From Mytilisepta virgata (taxonomy: Eukaryota > Mollusca > Bivalvia > Mytilida > Mytilidae): a DNA stretch of 64,000 nucleotides. A model generated the notes under the pieces. It ran no database searches and was not told the origin of the DNA. It worked only from the letters and a program-made list of their open reading frames with translations. Below, piece after piece: positions 44,301-56,500 of the stretch; position 1 is the first letter of the stretch, and each line of letters starts with the position of its first letter. The stretch spans positions 100,106,513 to 100,170,512 of the forward strand of contig CM051521.1 in NCBI GenBank assembly GCA_028015205.1, in the 5' to 3' direction. The position numbers and the translations under genes are program-made.

Positions 44301-46316
44301 TAACAACACTTGGTCAGCACTTCATAAGGAATATTCATGCCATGTTTGGTTTCATTCCATTAAGTGGGTCACTAAAAGAAGTCATTTGTATGCATTTCCC
44401 ATAGGGTTCTATGTTAAACTAAGTCCCCCGCTGGCGGCCATCTTGGATTATGGATCGGCTACAAAGTCACAACACTTGATCAGCACCTCATAAGGAACAT
44501 TCATGCCATGTTTGGTTTCATTCCATTCAACGGTTCTCTAAAAGAAGTCATTTGTATGCATTTCCAATAGGGTCCTATGTTAAACTAAGTCCCCCTCTGG
44601 CGGCCATCTTGGATGATGGATCGGCTACAAAGTAACAACACTTGGTCAGCACCTCATAAGGAACATTCATGCCAGATTTAGTTTCATTCCATTCAGTGGT
44701 TCTCTAAAAGAAGTCATTTGTATGCATTTCCCATAGGGTCCTATGTTAAACTAAGTTACCCGCTGGCGGCCATCTTGAATTATGGATCGGCTACAAAGTA
44801 ACAACACTTGGTCAGCACTTCATAAGGAATATTCATGCCATGTTTGGTTTCATTCCATTAAGTGGGTCACTAAAAGAAGTCATTTGTATGCATTTCCCAT
44901 AGGGTTCTATGTTAAACTAAGTCCCCGCTGGCGGCCATCTTGGATTATGGATCGGCTACAAAGTAACAACACTTGGTCAGCACCTCATAAGGAACATTCA
45001 TGCCATGTTTGGTTTCATTCCATTCAACGGTTCTCTAAAAGAAGTCATTTGTATGCATTTCCCATAGGGTCCTATGTTAAACTAAGTCCCCCTCTGGCGC
45101 TCATCTTGGATGATGGATCGGCTACAAAGTAACAACACTTGGTCAGCACCTCATAAGGAACATTCATGCCAGATTTAGTTTCATTCCATTCAGTGGTTCT
45201 CTAAAAGAAGTCATTTGTATGCATTTCCCATAGGGTCCTATGTTAAACTAAGTTCCCCGCTGGCGGCCATCTTGGATGATGGATCAGCTACAAAGTAACA
45301 ACACTTGGTCAGCACTTCATAAGGAATATTCATGCCATGTTTGGTTTCATTCCATTAAGTGGGTCACTAAAAGAAGTCATTTGTATGCATTTCCCATAGG
45401 GTTCTATGTTAAACTAAGTCCCCGCTGGCGGCCATCTTGGATTATGGATCGGCTACAAAGTAACAACTCTTAGTCAGCACCTCATAAGGAACATTCATGC
45501 CATGTTTGGATTCATTCCATTCAACGATTCTCTAAAAGAAGTCATTTGTATGCATTTCCCATAGGGTCCTATGTTAAACTAAGTCCCCCTCTGGCGCCCA
45601 TCTTGGATGATGGATCGGCTACAAAGTAACAACACTTGGTCAGCACCTCATAAGGAACATTCATGCCAGATTTAGTTTCATCCCATTCAGTGGTTCTCTA
45701 AAAGAAGTCATTTGTATGCATTTCCCATAGGGTCCTATGTTAAACTAAGTTCCCCGCTGGCGGCCATCTTGGATGATGGATCGGCTACAAAGTAACAACA
45801 CTTGGTCAGCACCTCATAAGGAACATTCATGCCAGATTTAGTTTCATTCCATTCAGTGGTTCTCTAAAAGAAGTCATTTGTATGCATTTCCCATAGGGTC
45901 CTACGTTAAACTAAGTTCCCCGCTGGCGGCCAACTTGGATGATGGATCGGTTACAAAGTAACAACACTTGGTCAGCACCTCATAAGGAACATTCATGCCA
46001 TGTTTGGTTTCATTCCATTCAACGGTTCTCTAAAAGAAGTCATTTGTATGCATTTCCCATAGGGTCCTATGTTAAACTAAGTCCCCCTCTGGCGCCCATC
46101 TTGGATGATGGATCGGCTACAAAGTAACAATACTTGGTCAGCACCTCATAAGGAACATTCATGCCATGTTTGGTTTCATTCCATTCAGTGGTTCTCTAGA
46201 AGAAGTTCAAAATGTAAAATGTTAACGACGACGCCGGCCGACGCCGGACGACGACGGACGACGGACGCCAAGTGATGAGAAAAGCTCACTTGACCCTTTG
46301 GGTCAGGTGAGCTAAA
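41301..46316 (+). mobile_element. Pearl/Helitron-like non-autonomous element with expanded core
   Basis: The 5' end, ACTAGAGGCTCTCAAGAGCC, contains a small hairpin and is followed by TGTGTCGCTCACCTG. The 3' part is a GACGACGGACG microsatellite-like tract (46226-46266), then CGCCAAGTGATGAGAAAAGC and a hairpin (AGCTCACTTGACC, CTTTG, GGTCAGGTGAGCT). These ends match the copies at 6413-7208 (reverse) and 62611-63042. The core (41690-46200) is a higher-order tandem array listed separately. Bivalve pearl elements, since grouped with Helitron-type elements, are known to have core repeats of about 160 bp beside ACGG microsatellites. No transposase or helicase is encoded. Confidence 0.75.
41690..46200 (+). 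repeat. Higher-order tandem array: three 166-bp monomer types, 498-bp period
   Basis: About 27 monomers of about 166 bp alternate as P, Q, R. P has CAGATTTAGTTTCATTCC and TTCAGTGGTTCTC. Q has GGATCAGCTAC, ATATTCATGCCATGTTTGG and TTAAGTGGGTCAC. R has GGATTATGGATCGG, TTCAACGGTTCTC and CCCTCTGGCGCCC. P monomers start near 41690, 42126, 42624, 43124, 43620, 44117, 44615, 45111 and 45608, a period of 496-500. The first R is deleted to about 100 bp (42022-42120), which explains the one short interval. Near 45774 an extra P replaces Q. The repeated 62-codon frames starting at 41855, 42291 and so on are by-products of the array, not genes. Confidence 0.92.
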
Positions 46317-46608
46317 AATACTAAAAATTCTTTTTTCAAGAAGTTAAAAATAAAAATTGTTCGCCCGCTCCTAACATTTTGTAAAAATTTGTTATATTTT
46401 GCAATATTTTATTTAAAAAAATTTGTGCCGCAAGTATATTTGATCTTCGCCGGGAAAAAAATTTACAAGGAAAAAAAATAAAAATAAAAATTTCGCTCTC
46501 CCCCCCCCCCCCCCTAGTCATTTATCATCAGTAGTACTCAAAGCCAAAAATTACGAAAGTCGGAGAAATATTCAAAATGACCACTAAGAGTAAGAGGAAA
46601 AAAGTAAA

Positions 46609-46690
46609 GACGAAAACCATCCTAGGAAAAAAATAACGATGAAAACCATCCTAGGAAAAAATAACGGTGAAAACCATTCTAGGAAATCAA
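46609..46690 (+). repeat. Three tandem 28/29-bp units
   Basis: The unit GACGAAAACCATCCTAGGAA plus AAAAATAAC is repeated with 29-, 28- and partial lengths. It overlaps the start of the small frame at 46639. Confidence 0.8.
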
Positions 46691-46824
46691 GAAACCCAAA
46701 CCATTTGTTAACTGTTGTATGCGTAAGGGAGGTACTCCACAGTATCCAGAAGGTTTTAAATGAAACAAACCCCAAGAAGTTCTTAGAACATCTATCAAAT
46801 GCTAATGCACACAGACATATTTAA
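46639..46824 (+). CDS. Small open frame, 61 codons, doubtful
   Basis: The C-terminal part (VCVREVLHSIQKVLNETNPK, then FLEHLSNANAHRHI) has the look of a real helical protein segment, and AATAAAA follows the stop at about 46835. The N-terminal part is formed by the 28-bp repeat, which is not a multiple of three and therefore changes frame between units. An upstream ATG (46577) opens a short basic frame (MTTKSKRKKVKTKTILGKK) that stops inside the array. It could be a retrocopy or terminal exon of a gene broken by the repeat expansion. No family recognised. Confidence 0.25.
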   Translation: MKTILGKNNGENHSRKSRNPNHLLTVVCVREVLHSIQKVLNETNPKKFLEHLSNANAHRHI

Positions 46825-47552
46825 GAATAGTATAATAAAATTTTTATTCAAAATAGATAATTTTAATCACGTAAATCAAGTACAAACATAAGTATATTTC
46901 GTGAAAACATAAAAAAACATGCAATATTCGTTTAAAATGTAAGGTTTTCCTTCATATTGCAGAATTTAACGAGTAAATAAAAAAACAAGCCTTATTTCCT
47001 CTAACGGGACATTATGAAATATGTTGATGCTAAAGCTAATGGAAAAAATAAACAAACAACATGGAATTTGTATATGGACGGAATGTAATATTTTATTTGT
47101 AAAATTATACTTATATACGGACGGAATATACTGTTTGATTAATGAAAAAATGGTGGCTTTATTACAATTCTGTACATTTAGCTAAACTAAGTACCAGTAT
47201 AACATAATGTTATTACAATGTAGATTTTTGGAAAGCAATTCGATAAATAGGCAAAAGATGTATTAAAGTAATATCACAAAAACGCGATTACATGTACATT
47301 GTATACTTTCATTGTTGTAAATTTTTAATCGAAGGAAAACATATAAAAGTCAACACGCCATCTTGCAACATAAGACTCCAAAAATAACGCAAATAAATGT
47401 TTGTTACATGGACGAACGGAATGAAAATACTTATACATGTATATGGGTTTCGTATCAATGGACTAACAAGATTCGGACGGAATGAAAATGCTAATTTTTT
47501 TCACTTATTCAGACCATAATATTTGTAGATTTCAATTGCATAAAGGCCTCAT
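46825..47552. other. 3' flank of the TMEM26-like gene
   Basis: The stretch is AT-rich. The word GGACGGAAT or a close variant recurs (near 47077, 47120, 47415 and 47475), each time followed by an AT-rich stretch; it may be a scattered old tandem. Part of this is presumably the 3' UTR of the minus-strand gene ending at 47553. Confidence 0.4.
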
Positions 47553-50500
47553 TTATTCATCAATGAAGCTGCTCCTTGTTGAATTAGATGCAACGTTTGT
47601 TGTCATAGATTGTTTGGACGATTTCTTTTCGGGAGGAACATGTTCTCTCTTTATATAGTGTAACGGTTTAACCTTTTCTTCTTCTGGGTTAACAGTATTT
47701 AATTTTACACATATAACGATCATCCGGTAAATCTGAAGACAAAGCATAAGAACGTTTTTAGCGGTAAAGAAAATTATTCCATACGACAAAACCCCTTTGA
47801 CGATCATTGCGTATAGCCTTACACCTAAAAATGGACCATCCTGCATGAACATAGATATAAATAAACTCCAGAGCTCAAGTTCAAACACCTTGTCGCAACA
47901 AGTAGGGTTTTCCTCTTCTTCTTTACCTTTTGGGGTTTCTTCCTGAACATTTTCGTGTAAATCGGTTTCTACCGAAAGCATTTTACCTCTCCCATCCCTA
48001 GTTGCTGTTAGTATAAGACAAAACTGTAATAAACTCAATGTCCAGACCCCAAGTGTTACGTAACTCAAAATTAAATCCGAACGAATTTCTGGTTCCTCGA
48101 AAATAACAAATAATTCCATGACATCAGATGCTGATCCTATATACACAAACAGCAATTGAGATAGTTGGTCACGTGTTATTCGACCCCTTGGTAGTATCCA
48201 TCTGGCTAGAATAAATATAAACAACATGGACTGTTCTAGGACGGATAGCCATGTGTCAGAATCCAATTTAACCGGAAGTGTAACCTGTTTAAAAAAGCGA
48301 TGTGTTAGAATGGTAAAATCGTTTCTATTTCTAATTATCCTTAGCACAATAAAATAAAATCAATTTTCTAAAATTCTATACGTGCCTATAGTACATGTAC
48401 TGGTAAATATGAAATCGTTTATGGAATGAATGATTATAAGTTATTAGATTGGTTGTGGTGAAATACCGGGATTTCTGAGTTCAATAATTATATGTTAATA
48501 TTGGATGTAACGCGTCAGTTGATTGGTAAAATTTGTTTCGTCTATCAGATCATAGACTAAATTTTCCTTTCTACTATGACGTCATTAAAGGGAATCCTGA
48601 CGTTTTAGACGTCAAAACAACCATTGGATTAAATTAGGATTGAAAGTATTTTTTTTTTCGAAATAAGCTTAATGCGCGCAGACTGCGCGGGTTATTTAGT
48701 ATGCACCACGTGATTGAGGTTATTTCTTCATAGACTGAAAAACAAAATACAGTCAATCATTAAAAAGTATAACTACTCTTGAAATGCGAATACCTAAAAA
48801 TCTACACGAATGTTCGGTAAATCGTTGTAGATGTTTAGGTATTCGCATTTCAAGATTAGTTATACTATAATTATTACATTGAGTATGGTGAAATACCGGG
48901 ATTTCCGAGTGAAATCCAATCCGATAATTCACCCAGTGAAATCGAAAGTCATATTTCACTCTAGGAAGTGACGTAATAATAGCCGTCGCCAACGACGTTG
49001 CTATACAAAGGTTGAATGTAATCCCTTGTATTTTCTTGTTAAATCTTCTGAATGAATGGAATATTTCAATGTAATAAACAGAATAACTAATCTTTAGATG
49101 CGGATAAAAAATCTACAACTCGTGACCGAAAAACACTAATAAGTCACTCACGCGTTACGCACATTCGTGAATTAATGTGTTGTTCGGTAACTCGTTGTAA
49201 ATTTTTAGGTATTCGCATTTCCAGATTAGACAGATGTTTATTGACGATTTTTAACAGTACATAAAAAAATATTAGTATATTTGCAAAGAGTATTTGTTAG
49301 CTATCACCCCGGAAAATAATCTTCATATAATTAAAAGTTTGGTCAGCCACAGAGCATGACTATTCCAATTATTCCATTGTTTTAGGCTTTAAAACCATAA
49401 AACATATGGTAAAAAATATGCTTGTAAGAAAACGACCATTTTGATTCTGTTTGCACATGGTATGGGGAATCCTGTGAAGTTTTGGATATAAATATCGCGG
49501 TCATGAAAGATGTGAAAATGAATGCTCTCCTTTCAAATATGCCAAAAAAGATACTTTGTCGTGATGAATGAAATGATCTTTTTATTTGTTAGTTTTTATA
49601 CGAGCAGAAAATAAATTTTCAAATCCTAATTTAAAGAGGGAATGTTTACCGCCTTTGGGTGAAATAGTAAGGTCTTTGACAAATTTTCAGCAGTCCTTTA
49701 CCCTAAAGTTTCATGGTGGTCCCATACAGAACAATATTTTAACACTTTACCGAAGCTAGTTCTGTTGCATTTGTCATGGTTTAACGTCTCATTGGCATGT
49801 AAAACGGATATTGATTTCTAATGATATGAAAAAATAACACGAAGAGTTTCATATTTTGCACTCATCAGTGTCAGTTTTCTGTGAGAGGACTAAGCACAAA
49901 CGCGAATTCTATCTTGCTCGACAAGCTATATTCTTACAAAACTTTTGTCCAGATTACTGAAGATGGTAAAATTAATTCGAATTTCACATAATGTTAAGAA
50001 AAAGAAATTAAAGAATAATCTCTTGTATTCTTCCTTACCCCACTGATTGTAGACAAAGCTTCTTGTGCACTGGTTATATTATCCGACGAGCTGACTTCTG
50101 TAAACTCTTCCAATCTTTCAATTTCTAGTATCCATATTGCTGGTACTATCCCCATTAGGTAAAATAGTATACATGGACTAAACCTTATAAATAAAATAAA
50201 TTCTTACTATTTAAAACAATGCTTAATTTCCATTAATTATTAACAGAAAAGGTGCAATGAAATCTAGAAAAAATCACATTTAAAATACACTGGAAAATAG
50301 GTTGCTCGAACTACCCTAACCACCTCGAATTACTTATTAAATCCCTTCACCAAAATCCTGTTCTTAGATGTACTCATCTGTGGAACCAATCGACCGCAAG
50401 ATGGATCCGTAAGATGGTCTGCTAAAAATTCTTCCTTGGCTTTAAAACTTACAAAAAAATTACTGTGCACATGTACTGTTTTGTTCGTTATATTCAAAGC

Positions 50501-53500
50501 AAGCGCATTATAACAAATAGTCAAATAGTCAACAGAAAGTGAAAGTACAAACGTTTACACCTTACAGGTAGGAATGAGTATAGATTCTTCAGTAAATGGC
50601 CAATTTCACGCGACCTCATCTCCTACTGCACGAGGTCTCATCTTCCACTGCTTTTAGACCAATCAAATCGCACCGTTCAAAAACGCACATACCGTGGCCT
50701 TTTGACCAATCAGGCGTAACGTTATTTAACTTTGTCGACTGTGCTCATTGAATTTACCTAGATACAGGAAATTTAAAATCTTACTAGACATTGAACCCGC
50801 GCGAGCGCGGGAAAATGAGCTTTTTTTTTTGTGGTGGCCATATTGACTATAAAAATTTGTTGCGGCCATGCCATTCATGGAACAGGAACTCAATATGGAT
50901 GATGTGGCAGGCTTCCATAAACTTTCCTGTCAAGTAGGTGGTATCAACTGATAGTTTCATGTCTATATGTGCTGCATGTAGTATTCTTAGAAATGAATTT
51001 TAATGCAGATTTTAACCAAAGTCAATGAAGCGTGAAATGTAGGTCATCGTGACCCAATTGTCATGGCTGTTCGTTACTACTGAAGATGTATCCACTGATG
51101 CAGTAGACTGTATGCCACGTAGAATTATCAAAATGGACCTTAAGGTGCCATCAAAGTCAAAATCTATGACGAAAACACAACCACATAAATTGTCAATATT
51201 TTTATTGTTATAATTAATTCTGAACTGGAACTTGATGAAAAGCTTTCATTAAATACACATTTCATAATGCATTACCTTTTTCCTTCAGAATAAATATGAA
51301 AATGAAATTGTAGATGTAAACATTTCCTTAGTGACGGATGAATTTTTCAAAAGATGCCGTGAGTTAGTTAGAGCATATTTTTGGAAAATAATTGTTCCAA
51401 TTGTTCCATTGTCATCATGGGCAGGGCAAGCGAGGCTTAATTTCACAAATATATCCAATAATCAGAAGGTGAAAGCATTTTTAATGTGTGGCTGCTTGTG
51501 TTATCCACGTTTATATTTATCAAAGATGTCCGAGATAAATTTCGTCATTAATGATAAAGATGACCATTTGTTAAAAATATTTTTATCTAGGGCTTACAGT
51601 AGAGATATATTTAGACAGGTCACATGACAAATAATTTAAAAATAGATAATGGTTGGTTTTATCACTTTGTGCAAGGTAAACATCCGAGCAATCCAAAAAA
51701 ACAACTGAGTTAGGAATTCCTCTGAACTTTACCTTACTTCTTCATTATCTTCAAAGTTCATAACCTTTACAGTTAGGAGAAATTGCGTTATTGTAGAAAA
51801 ACAATCCTGAATACATAAAGCGGAAACATCCCACTCGAAGGAGAATGTTTTTAATTTTTTTTTATTCTTCTTCCGTAATTTCAAACAGAAATACATTAAA
51901 AATATGTGCATACTTGTTTATTTAAATCAATGTGCTAAAATGATGCCTTCGAGAACCTTCTAAGGGATACGTTGGGAGAATTCATATCGGGAAAGTGCAT
52001 ACAAATTCCATTTGCACATAAACAAAACTGTAGTTTAAATTTATAAATGCAGATTGTCAAATCCGATAATAACCTTTATAATCTGAACTATACATCGTTT
52101 ATTTTGAACCACGCGTTTTGCCGCCTATTCGGCTAATTCGTAAATTTAGTATTATAGATACTTATTCTTCAATATTATTTGTTTGACATTTCTTTGTTTA
52201 TATTAGTTACTACTTGCATTTCTTTCGGTAACTGATACATTACTGGTGCTAATTCGTGTATTTAAATTTTTTTTACAAAGTGTTTCATATTTATTTTATG
52301 TTAACTGAATGATATAGTTCTTTTATGACTTAAGTGAAATTTAGAATCAATTATAGCAATAAAATCACTGTAGTAGAAATATAGATATGACAGTACAAAG
52401 TGGCAAATTAAAAGGTCAATCATACTGTCTCCTTTTACGTAACATTCCAAAAACTTTGACCTTTTTTAAAATCAAGCACAACAAATTTTAATTCTCTAGG
52501 ATGAAATTGATGCAGTATTGTTTTCAGGACTTTCAACTATATAGTTTTCTCATTTTGAATTTGAAAAAAAGAAAAGGAAGATGAATGTTCATATAAGCTT
52601 GACATTTATTCAGTTTTCGAGGGCTGACAACCTTTGTCAGTTAACTTGGGCATATAATAATAGCTGTTTTCTGCTCTTTGGTCGGGTTGTTGTCTCTTTG
52701 ACACATTCCCCGTTTCCATTCTCTATTCTATAAAATCTCGTACAATCCGTTGCCAGTTGCTAAAAAACATAAGCAGAATACAGACATAGCTCTAAAATAG
52801 TAATTTGTTTTGATTGGTACATTGGTGATTTGAAGAAATGTTTGACATAAAACTTTAAAAATTCCTACAAAAAAAGCAAAAGAAAAGACCATTTACACAT
52901 GCAGTCTTTTAATGTCTCTGTGATAAGAAGTTCATATTTGGCTAAATGAACAATTAAAAGAGTTGTTCACTTCAGTACAAATCAAGATGTAGTTCACAAA
53001 TAAAATAGATCTACGTTTTCATAATAGGTTGGTTGTGGTTTTGTGTATTCAGTATATTCATGAACAAACTAACTTAAAACACTGTGAAGAAAACCCTAGT
53101 GGTTTTACTTCTTTAAGTCAGGAAAGGGAGTCTCACAGTATAAATCAGAAAAAAAAACTGTTTTTAGAATTTTGATTGTTTAAAAAAGTATTACTTTAAA
53201 TAAGGTAATATGTCATTCGCATTAATATTGTAACAAAACAGGAAAATATTCGTGTCTAAGTCACGATTCTTTGACGTATTTTTTTTTAAATTAAGATTTA
53301 TGAACATAAATGTTGTTTACATCAAAACTTTAAAATTAATCTTTATCAACATTTTTATCTGTTTTTTTTTCTTAAATCAACTTTTTTCTCTATCGTTTCA
53401 TAAATGCATACTTTACGACCAAAAAAATATTTAAATACACAATTAACGATCTTAAACAACTCGAAAACACGCTACTCCATTCAGAAATTTTATAAGTGAA

Positions 53501-56500
53501 ATGCATATAAGTATAGATCATATTTCTTTATTCTTTAAAACAATTTTTCTTTTTCCCATGATTCACTATGCATATTGATATACCACAACGAAGAGCAATT
53601 TTACTACTTATTACAATAGAAAATTATCAGTTAAATAAACATATATGTACTTAAAAACATATGAGTACCGCATGAATATCGTATTGATATGTGTAAAGGA
53701 GCAACCATTTGATTTGGGGTGTGTGTGTGTGTGTTGGGGGGGGGGGGCAACGTTTGATCCTACCTATTTTTTTCGTCGAAATTTTGGTCCTGGAATTTTT
53801 TCCAGCCGCTATTGCGGCCTAAATTTTTATGTTCATTTAAACCAGAATATTTGATTGACACAGGTCCTGCATTTTTTCACACCTAAAGTGATCCGGTCTT
53901 TTTATTTTGCCAAAATTCTGGTCCTGCCTTTTTCATTTCAAATTTGATCCTACCTCCCCCCATAAAATCAAATAATTGCTCCCTAACATTGTTATGAAAT
54001 TACTGACGTTCACGTACAATTGGTTCAATAATACCTAGTTGAGATGTATATTTTATGCAAATGACTCCTCGTTCATTTGTTCTTTCGCAAAACAAGAAGA
54101 AAACCGGAAAATGGACTTAACATAAAACACCGAACATTACCTACAAAAAAATGTTCTTGGCATTAACTATATTTCTGATTTTCCCCAAAACGTACAAGTT
54201 TCTCGATGCATGAACTTTGATCGCCAATTTTCTCTTTAACAGGTATCTATAATCCAATCTTAGCAGGAAAACTTTTTATATCAAACAGAAAACGTGTACC
54301 CCTGGTCCTTACTTAACATCCCAACAACGTCGTAATCTGGAACATCTTTAAGAAGAATTTTAGAAACATAGTTATAAAGGATTCGTTGATGTAGGAAATT
54401 TTTTAGACTGTTCCTTTCACGACTTATCGTAAGAGAAAAAGTCTCAAAAACTACTTAGTCAGTATAGCTCAATAAAGTCAAAACTGACTACCGGGGAACT
54501 AGGCCATGTATAGGTCCAGATGTGTCACATGCCCTTACACTTTGGAGTCTAATGAAATGCACGACCCTGACAACAAGTACGAAATTCAAAACGGGTTTAT
54601 ATGTACCGATGAAAATTTGGTTTACACAATCGTCTGTACGAATTGTGATAAAGTATATATCGGAAAGACATGTCATCGCATCGGTGACCACTTAGCCGTT
54701 GACAATCACTTCCTATTACCTGGTCAGGGCTCGCGTAGCCAGTGGTAACTGTTTTAATGACAGTGAAAAGAGGACTGAAAACAATACAGACAACGCCTTG
54801 AGCAGAAAATAATTTTCAGCCTTTGAACCGGGACATCAATGTTAAAAATTCTTAATTTCAATTTTCTACAAGGTATGGACATTATGATAAATTTGGAGTC
54901 CATCTACCTTATACAGGGTACTTGGGAACATGAACGTCAAAAGAAATTTTCCTAAATATATTTTTATCGTTCTCCTACCATCATAAATTTATCTTCCAAT
55001 TTCATATTATTTATTTTTCATGCATGGTTCTGTCTTGCTCGGCAATTTTAACTTTTGACCTTTTTTGTTTTGTTATTATTTTGCATTTGGTTTTGTACGG
55101 CTTTTGTCGTTTGTACGTTCTATCCCCTTTTGACGGCTCGCCATTTCTATTTATATTCCTTGTATTTCTTTGTGTATAAAACTGGCAACAGTAACAATGA
55201 AATCAACAAAAAATCTTTACCGTGATTTTTTTAACTTGTAAAGAATACCAAATCTCCTTAACAGTTTCTGCAAAAAAATTGATCTAGTAGACTTCAGTGT
55301 TATGAGGTATGTTTTTTTTTTTTAAATTTCTATGAACTCCTTTAGTAAAGAAAGTACAAAGTAAATTCCAGAGATTCAGAACTGTGTGGGCTGTAACATT
55401 TTATACTTTGTGATTTATAACGGATATCCTTTACTATAACCGACAGATTTAAATCCGAGTTTGTTATCATTGTAAAATTATCAATGATATCTACATCATG
55501 CTTCACATTACCTTTTCAACTAAGATTTTGATACAAAAAAGTTTACATAAAATGTACGTTTGAGTGACATAATAAATAGGCATAACATTTCCTTTTACAA
55601 AAATAAGTACTTATATTGAAACAATTCGAGAATTAAAATGAACAAACTTTGAGGATTTAATATATCACACCCTGCATACAGTTCTGCAAACTTGGCTCCG
55701 CGTTTACCATTAGAACATGATATGAAATCTGCGGATCCAATTTTTCACTGCTAGGATGTTGTCAGTAGTTTTATAACGGATACCATATTTATGTATATAT
55801 AACCCATATTCTTTATCATTGTTGAAATTGTGAATGATATCTAAATCATGCTACATACTAGTTTTATCTTTTCAATTTAGTTTTATTTTGATAAAAAAAA
55901 TGTGTACATAAAATGTATATAAGGAACGTATCGAGTACTTTTGTAAATAATGTATCATTTCCTTTTACAGAATAATGATAATAGTCCGCTAATTTTGGAA
56001 TTCCTGAAAATGTAACTAAAGGCTGTAAATTTCTATTCTTAAACTCACGTGTCTTTTTTGTTTTCGGTTTAAGAAAAGGAAAACATGTATTTCTTAAAAA
56101 TGGGTTATATATCACTTCACAAGACGTTATCTTGTGTATTTAGTATTTTAAATTTAAAAGTGCAAGGAGTACCAATAAAATACTATTTATTATAACAGTA
56201 CACTAATATTATTTATTACATATGCGAACTTATATTTTAAATGATTCTAGAAAGAATGAACAAAGTTTTGAAGTAGTAGATCATTTTTCTCTGTAAATTT
56301 TTTACTACTAGACAAAAAGTCGTCAAATGTCTTCAAGCATTGGTAATCGTGAATGAAGACTGGCATGAGATTTGTTTATCAAAACTAATAAAAAATAACT
56401 ATACAGTACTCTACATTTTCAAACATTTTCTGTGCAAATAATTTTCCTATAAATCTTTAAGATTAAAGTTGTTTAATATTAGTTACGAAGTCCGTGGTTC

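Noticed and set aside
41855..46127. A series of nearly identical 62-116-codon plus-strand frames that look like a multicopy small-protein family
   Set aside because: They arise from the repeat monomers of the pearl/Helitron-like core. Monomer length (166) is not a multiple of three, stops fall at fixed array positions, and substitutions do not favour silent sites by eye.
51331..51624. 98-codon frame MTDEFFKRCRELVRAYFWKI...
   Set aside because: No family recognised and no splice sites or codon pattern that stand out; it lies in a repeat-rich intron on the strand opposite to the host gene.
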